DNA of 8,658 nucleotides from Candidatus Methylarchaceae archaeon HK01M (lineage in GTDB: Archaea; Thermoproteota; Nitrososphaeria; Nitrososphaerales; JACAEJ01), in the NCBI GenBank assembly GCA_024256245.1, contig JAKLZD010000103.1, positions 1-8,658 of the forward strand, read 5' to 3'. How positions within the stretch are numbered: position 1 is the first letter of the stretch; each line of letters opens with the position of its first letter. Made by a program: the position numbers and the translations under genes. This document shows, piece by piece, positions 5,998-8,658 of the stretch. The notes under the pieces are model-generated. The model searched no databases and was not told the DNA's origin. It saw nothing but the letters and a program-made list of their open reading frames with translations.

Positions 5998-6013
5998 GGC
6001 TTATATATGAGCC
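5998..6013 (-). promoter_or_regulatory. TATA element inside an operator-like dyad, radical SAM promoter
   Basis: GGCTTATATATGAGCC is a near-palindrome: its 8-base halves match at seven positions. It encloses the minus-strand TATA box ATATATAA (6001-6008). A dyad centred on a TATA box is a typical binding site for an archaeal repressor that blocks TBP/TFB. The predicted transcript start is about 5978. A second AGGAGGT copy at 5979-5985 lies at that point. Confidence 0.4.
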
Positions 6014-6162
6014 CAATTACAGACTCAACGAAGCTTTTCAATTTAAGAACTTGAAGAATTGTAAAAGTTGAAGAAGATTTAAGCTTTGTGGGGGTGCCCG
6101 CTATGGCCTTTGTGGTACTCTCCACATATTTCTTGGTCTACTGTAAAAGATAGATAAGCCAA

Positions 6163-6477
6163 TTAGGGCTGAGTTATTTTTATGGCTTCAACTGGACATT
6201 GGGTCTCACAAGCCAGACAATATATACAATCTTCCTCATTTACTGGGTCTGCCTTCTTTTCGGATTTTGGATGCCCAGGCGTATCTAACCATTTGAATAC
6301 ATCTACCGGACAGACATCGAAGCAGATACCATCAGCTATGCAGATATCAAAGTCTACAGCAACTACTGTACCATGTATTCCCAGTACTTTAGGTGGTTCG
6401 ACTGGCCCCCATATATCATGGCCTTCGTGCTTACCTGTAACCTTTCTATTACTTTGGTAATTTGGATCGATGGACAT
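6163..6477 (-). CDS. zfx: Zinc-containing 7Fe ferredoxin (Sulfolobus type)
   Basis: This soluble electron carrier probably serves 2-oxoacid oxidoreductases and similar enzymes. At 104 residues it matches the Sulfolobus protein in length, and segments such as GPVEPPKVLGIHG and KSEKKADPVNE are nearly identical. The N-terminal zinc extension gives ligands H17, H20, H35 and D77, in the same register as the known Sulfolobus ligands allowing for the initiator Met. Cluster I is C46-x2-D49-x2-C52-x3-C56. Asp replaces the second Cys, predicting a [3Fe-4S] cluster. Cluster II is C84, C87, C90 and C94, a complete [4Fe-4S] site. ATG 6477 is chosen over ATG 6498 because MSIDPNY aligns with the Sulfolobus start and the TATA box places the transcript start near 6486. 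Confidence 0.95.
   Translation of the reverse strand: MSIDPNYQSNRKVTGKHEGHDIWGPVEPPKVLGIHGTVVAVDFDICIADGICFDVCPVDVFKWLDTPGHPKSEKKADPVNEEDCIYCLACETQCPVEAIKITQP
6459..6472 (-). repeat. Direct repeat copy 1 (14 bases), inside the ferredoxin N-terminus
   Basis: AATTTGGATCGATG (plus-strand reading) occurs here, encoding part of the SIDPNY region, and again at 6526-6539 upstream of the promoter. The copies start 67 bases apart. The repeat may be a local duplication or coincidence. Confidence 0.4.
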
Positions 6478-6507
6478 TTCTATCGACCGATGCACCATGT
6501 TGGTCCA

Positions 6508-6514
6508 TTTTAAA
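6508..6514 (-). promoter_or_regulatory. TATA-like element of the ferredoxin gene
   Basis: The minus strand reads TTTAAAA within ATAAAGTTTAAAAT. Transcription would start at about 6485-6487, just past ATG 6498 and 8-10 bases before ATG 6477, supporting the shorter protein. The rest of the 215-base gap up to the AbrB-PhoU gene (6478-6692) holds no convincing gene. Confidence 0.5.
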
Positions 6515-6525
6515 CTTTATGGAAG

Positions 6526-6539
6526 AATTTGGATCGATG
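6526..6539 (-). repeat. Direct repeat copy 2 (14 bases), upstream of the ferredoxin promoter
   Basis: This is the second copy of AATTTGGATCGATG, about 12 bases upstream of the ferredoxin TATA element. In this position it could act as an upstream regulatory site, but the other copy is coding sequence. Confidence 0.4.
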
Positions 6540-6692
6540 CAAAGTTATAAGAAAGATTGAAGTATGTGGCCCTTAAACTTATATCGAACAACTTGTGTGG
6601 AATATTCATCTCAAATATCGTTGTGGCACCAAGTAGTTCTTCCCGGTCTAATTGAACCGATCTGTAAGCTTTACCCAATAAATTAACATATT

Positions 6693-7709
6693 TTATACTG
6701 TCAGGTTTAAAGCTATCTCAGCTATATTGGCCCCATACTCGGCTATCCTTCTAAGGCTTTCAAGAATGAGTTTGAGCCCCATAATGGTTCTGACATCCTT
6801 TCCATCTGCAAGCAGTTTCTCTGTTATTTCTTCCTCAAGCTTGGAGATGGTCTCCACCCTACCGATAGTTTGATGAGCCAATTCAGGGTCGAGCCTAAAA
6901 AGAGCCCTCATGGCATCTTCAAATAATGTGTTGGATAAGGATCCAATCTCGATCACTTCTTTTAGATCGACATCTGATAGGTCCAAATCGAAAGTTTGAA
7001 CATCCTTTGATATATAGACGGCATGGTCTGCTGCTCTCTCAACGCTTTTCGCTATCACCCTATACTCTTGGCAATCTTTTGGGTTTTTCAAACCTATCTC
7101 TTCCATCATAAAGCGGTTTTGAAGCACCATCTTAAGCTGCCTAACTATAAAATGGCAGAATCTATCGACCTCATCGTCTCTCAAAATAACTTCTTCTGCC
7201 AAGAGCTTATCGCCTTCTACAAGAGATTTCAGAGAATCTTTCTGCATGGATGAGGCAATGATGGACATCCTCTCTAGAGCTTTCTTTAATGGTAGATCTG
7301 AATGCCTTGATAGGCATTGTGTTGTTATTTTCTCTGAAGATTCTTCGATTATCTCGACTCCGATCAAAACCCTTCTTATGATATCTTTTATGTATGATTG
7401 AAGCATAGAATCACGTTGGATGAAGTGTAGCTTGATTATATCGTAGCCTGCAAGGTATTTTGAAATGTAATCCCTTAAAACTACATCGCGTTCTGTATTG
7501 GCCTTCACTTCTATTACCGTTTCAGAAAGTGCCTCATGTTCAATTTCGCCTTTAGGCATGATGAGTAGAGACATATCCGATTGGGGTATCATGGCCACAA
7601 AATCCTTGGGCTTCAACCCTACATCCACAACCCATGATTTGGGGAGGGTAACGATGGAACTTGCACCACCTGTAGTCTGCACCCTCCTTAATTCGACTTT
7701 AGCAGTCAA
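6693..7709 (-). CDS. AbrB-PhoU fusion, phosphate-uptake regulator
   Basis: The 338-residue protein combines an N-terminal SpoVT/AbrB-type swapped-hairpin DNA-binding domain with two PhoU three-helix repeats. The AbrB part is at about residues 5-50 and contains RRVQTTGGASSIVTLPKSWV. The PhoU repeats span about 142-235 and 255-335. PhoU-type acidic metal-site residues are visible in RDDEVDRF (177-184), and a VERAADHA motif is at 223-230. Archaeal proteins of this build are annotated as regulators of phosphate transport; DNA binding by the AbrB part and the metal-binding PhoU part are family knowledge. The start is TTG 7709: no ATG or GTG lies upstream in frame before a stop, GAGG sits just ahead, and the AbrB domain begins at once. 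No pst transporter gene is in view. It diverges from a second PhoU gene. Confidence 0.9.
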   Translation of the reverse strand: MTAKVELRRVQTTGGASSIVTLPKSWVVDVGLKPKDFVAMIPQSDMSLLIMPKGEIEHEALSETVIEVKANTERDVVLRDYISKYLAGYDIIKLHFIQRDSMLQSYIKDIIRRVLIGVEIIEESSEKITTQCLSRHSDLPLKKALERMSIIASSMQKDSLKSLVEGDKLLAEEVILRDDEVDRFCHFIVRQLKMVLQNRFMMEEIGLKNPKDCQEYRVIAKSVERAADHAVYISKDVQTFDLDLSDVDLKEVIEIGSLSNTLFEDAMRALFRLDPELAHQTIGRVETISKLEEEITEKLLADGKDVRTIMGLKLILESLRRIAEYGANIAEIALNLTV

Positions 7710-7734
7710 TTCCTCGGCAATAAAATGAATCTTC

Positions 7735-7749
7735 TATATATATTATATT
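7735..7749 (-). promoter_or_regulatory. TATA region of the AbrB-PhoU gene
   Basis: The minus strand reads AATATAATATATATA, centred about 33 bases before TTG 7709, giving a very short leader. The perfect 8-base palindrome TGTATACA at 7752-7759 lies just upstream and could be a regulator site. Confidence 0.45.
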
Positions 7750-7830
7750 GGTGTATACAAATAGATTATGTTGATGAATTATATGTGAACGATCTGACCT
7801 ACATCTGAATGCATAGAATCAGAAAGATGG

Positions 7831-8031
7831 TTACAGGGATTTTTTTGATAGATAAGATCGTATAGATTTCAAAGTTAAAGCAGAAAGACGATTATGCCCC
7901 GTCTTCTCAAGTTCCTCTTGTATTATCTATGGTGTTTCTCTATCTCTCCACGATCTTAGAAAGTTATAGAGGCTCTCGGTCTTTCTGGCTCTTTCTTCTC
8001 TCGATCTGCACAAGATAACATATAAACCCAT
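7831..8031 (-). pseudogene. Possible decayed small gene, or one with an in-frame TAG
   Basis: From ATG 8031 a frame runs 34 codons to TAG at 7929-7927, then continues 31 codons in the same frame to TAA at 7831. Both halves look protein-like: charged helices such as RSREERARKTESLYNFLRSW before the TAG and IIQEELEKTG with LKSIRSYLSKKSL after it. I recognise no family. One stop in about 66 codons is not rare by chance in AT-rich DNA. Three readings are open: a degraded gene, two coincidental short frames, or UAG read as an amino acid. No ribosome site is obvious. Confidence 0.2.
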
Positions 8032-8103
8032 TACAATAACATTAGTACAGTTTTCTCATACCTTATATGTAAATTATATCGATTCTTATTGGATTTTTAA
8101 AAT

Positions 8104-8112
8104 AAATATAAA
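8104..8112 (+). promoter_or_regulatory. TATA-like element of the second PhoU gene
   Basis: AAATATAAA is centred 27 bases before ATG 8135, predicting transcription to start at or next to the start codon. The absence of a ribosome site directly before the ATG agrees with a leaderless mRNA. Confidence 0.55.
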
Positions 8113-8134
8113 CTGGAAGGTCGGACAATACGTT

Positions 8135-8658
8135 ATGGTAAGGTTACTGGATATAGGATTGGAGAAGCTGAATAATATGGTCTTGGACATGGCACAGCTA
8201 TCGGAGAAAACTGTCACAACTGCTATACAAGCTTACACCGAAGGGAGAGATATGAGAGATGAGGTCTTCAAGTGGTCTGATTCACTTAGAATACTCCAAG
8301 ACGAAGTGAGTGAGCTTGCTATCGAATTGATCGCAAGATATCAACCTGTGGCATTAGATCTGAGGTTCATAAAATCATCTTTGGAGATAACCTATGGTTT
8401 CTCCCGCTTCGGTCGCTACGCCCTTGACATAACAGATGTATTGGATGTATTTGGAGACCTTTCTAAATGTAACCATTCTACGATAATAAAGATGGGAGAA
8501 AAAGTGAAAGATATGATCTACACAAGCATCGAAGCATTCACAAAGAGGGATGTAAGGTTGGCAAGAACCCTTCAAAAGAAGGACGATGAGGTCGATAAAA
8601 TGTATAGAAAGTATGTGGAAAGTACAATCAATAAGCGAAGAGGAAATTTAAAGTGTCT
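8135..8658 (+). CDS. PhoU-family phosphate-uptake regulator, cut by the right window edge
   Basis: The frame is open from ATG 8135 to the end of the window (174 codons plus two bases). The first PhoU repeat is complete: LLDIGLEKLNNMVLDMAQLS near the N-terminus, then LQDEVSELAIELIARYQPVA (54-73), DLRFIKSSLEI and GFSRFGRYALDITDV at 88-102. The second repeat begins with MIYTSIEAFTKRD and has the acidic KKDDEVDKMYRKY at about 148-160. No AbrB domain precedes it, unlike the divergent neighbour. The usual ER-GDHA motif of the first repeat appears as SRFGRYALDI, a form I associate with archaeal PhoU proteins. It probably acts with phosphate transport; partners may lie beyond the edge. The C-terminus is missing only because the window ends. 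Confidence 0.88.
   Translation, partial: MVRLLDIGLEKLNNMVLDMAQLSEKTVTTAIQAYTEGRDMRDEVFKWSDSLRILQDEVSELAIELIARYQPVALDLRFIKSSLEITYGFSRFGRYALDITDVLDVFGDLSKCNHSTIIKMGEKVKDMIYTSIEAFTKRDVRLARTLQKKDDEVDKMYRKYVESTINKRRGNLKC

Larger units (their letters stand above)
7710..8134. other. 425-base intergenic region between divergent PhoU genes
   Basis: The region holds the two outward-facing promoters at its ends. The middle contains a pyrimidine-rich plus strand, a 7-T run at 7840-7846, and an interrupted minus-strand frame (7831-8031). I found no tRNA-like cloverleaf, long repeat or recognisable binding-site array. It is the largest gap without a clear gene in the window. Confidence 0.6.

Noticed and set aside
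5991..6125. GC-richer patches (around 5991-6000 and 6088-6125) checked for a tRNA or structured RNA
   Set aside because: I could not form a cloverleaf with T-loop and anticodon stem on either strand; the patches are better explained by the promoter dyad and leader.
6104..6154. A short plus-strand hydrophobic frame starting at ATG 6104 after a GGGGGTG stretch, near a TGTGG/CCACA hairpin at 6111-6126
   Set aside because: It has only 16 codons and no supporting context. The hairpin has a 5-base stem and no following T run on the minus strand, so I do not call it a terminator of the ferredoxin gene.
6644..6659. Imperfect dyad CGGT-N8-ACCG in the gap downstream of AbrB-PhoU
   Set aside because: Only short arms match, and it is not placed at any predicted promoter.
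6564..6686. A 40-codon plus-strand frame from ATG 6564 to TAA 6684-6686 in the gap between ferredoxin and AbrB-PhoU
   Set aside because: It has no ribosome site, the composition is unusual for a small protein (scattered Trp and Cys), and it recalls no family. It lies antisense to the 3' side of the AbrB-PhoU transcript.
8375..8575. Minus-strand 66-codon frame at the right end
   Set aside because: It is the antisense shadow of the PhoU-family coding region, which has clear PhoU motifs on the plus strand.

Overview
The window is archaeal chromosome. The evidence is a set of archaea-only or archaea-typical families side by side: archaeal NAC (NAC plus UBA domain), aMBF1, a UPF0147 protein, a stand-alone PUA protein, the methanopterin enzyme beta-RFAP synthase, an AbrB-PhoU fusion and a zinc-containing 7Fe ferredoxin closely resembling the Sulfolobus protein. 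Many genes have an archaeal TATA-like element about 20-30 bases ahead of the start and little or no leader. The DNA is AT-rich and TTG starts are common. I infer a deep member of the Thermoproteota/TACK group (Nitrososphaeria- or Bathyarchaeia-like); the window holds no marker that fixes the lineage.

Layout. Bases 1-118 (minus) hold the N-terminus of an unidentified protein that runs off the left edge. It is divergent from a small two-helix membrane protein (164-388, plus). A chorismate-lyase-like (DUF98) gene follows (467-1036, plus) and overlaps tail-to-tail by 18 bases with mptG (1019-2014, minus). These two could form consecutive steps, chorismate to 4-hydroxybenzoate to the ribosylated arene precursor of methanopterin. 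Next comes a minus-strand information-processing block, in transcription order UPF0147, aMBF1, PUA protein and NAC (3772 down to 2086). A zinc-ribbon SSSCA1/p27-type gene (3901-4239, plus) diverges from UPF0147.

A cobalamin-type radical SAM enzyme (4323-5876, minus) faces the zinc-ribbon gene. Its upstream region has an operator-like dyad over the TATA box and a possible 21-residue leader ORF with an ideal ribosome binding site. Further upstream is the zinc ferredoxin (6163-6477, minus), a plausible general electron carrier. The right end carries two divergent PhoU-family regulators: a full AbrB-PhoU protein (6693-7709, minus) and a PhoU protein cut by the window edge (8135 onward, plus). They are separated by 425 bases containing a possible decayed or UAG-interrupted small ORF.

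No tRNA, rRNA, CRISPR array, insertion sequence or phage gene was seen. Most of the window is ordinary core genome. The points most worth checking are the radical SAM gene and its leader, the DUF98/mptG pair, and the PhoU intergenic region.
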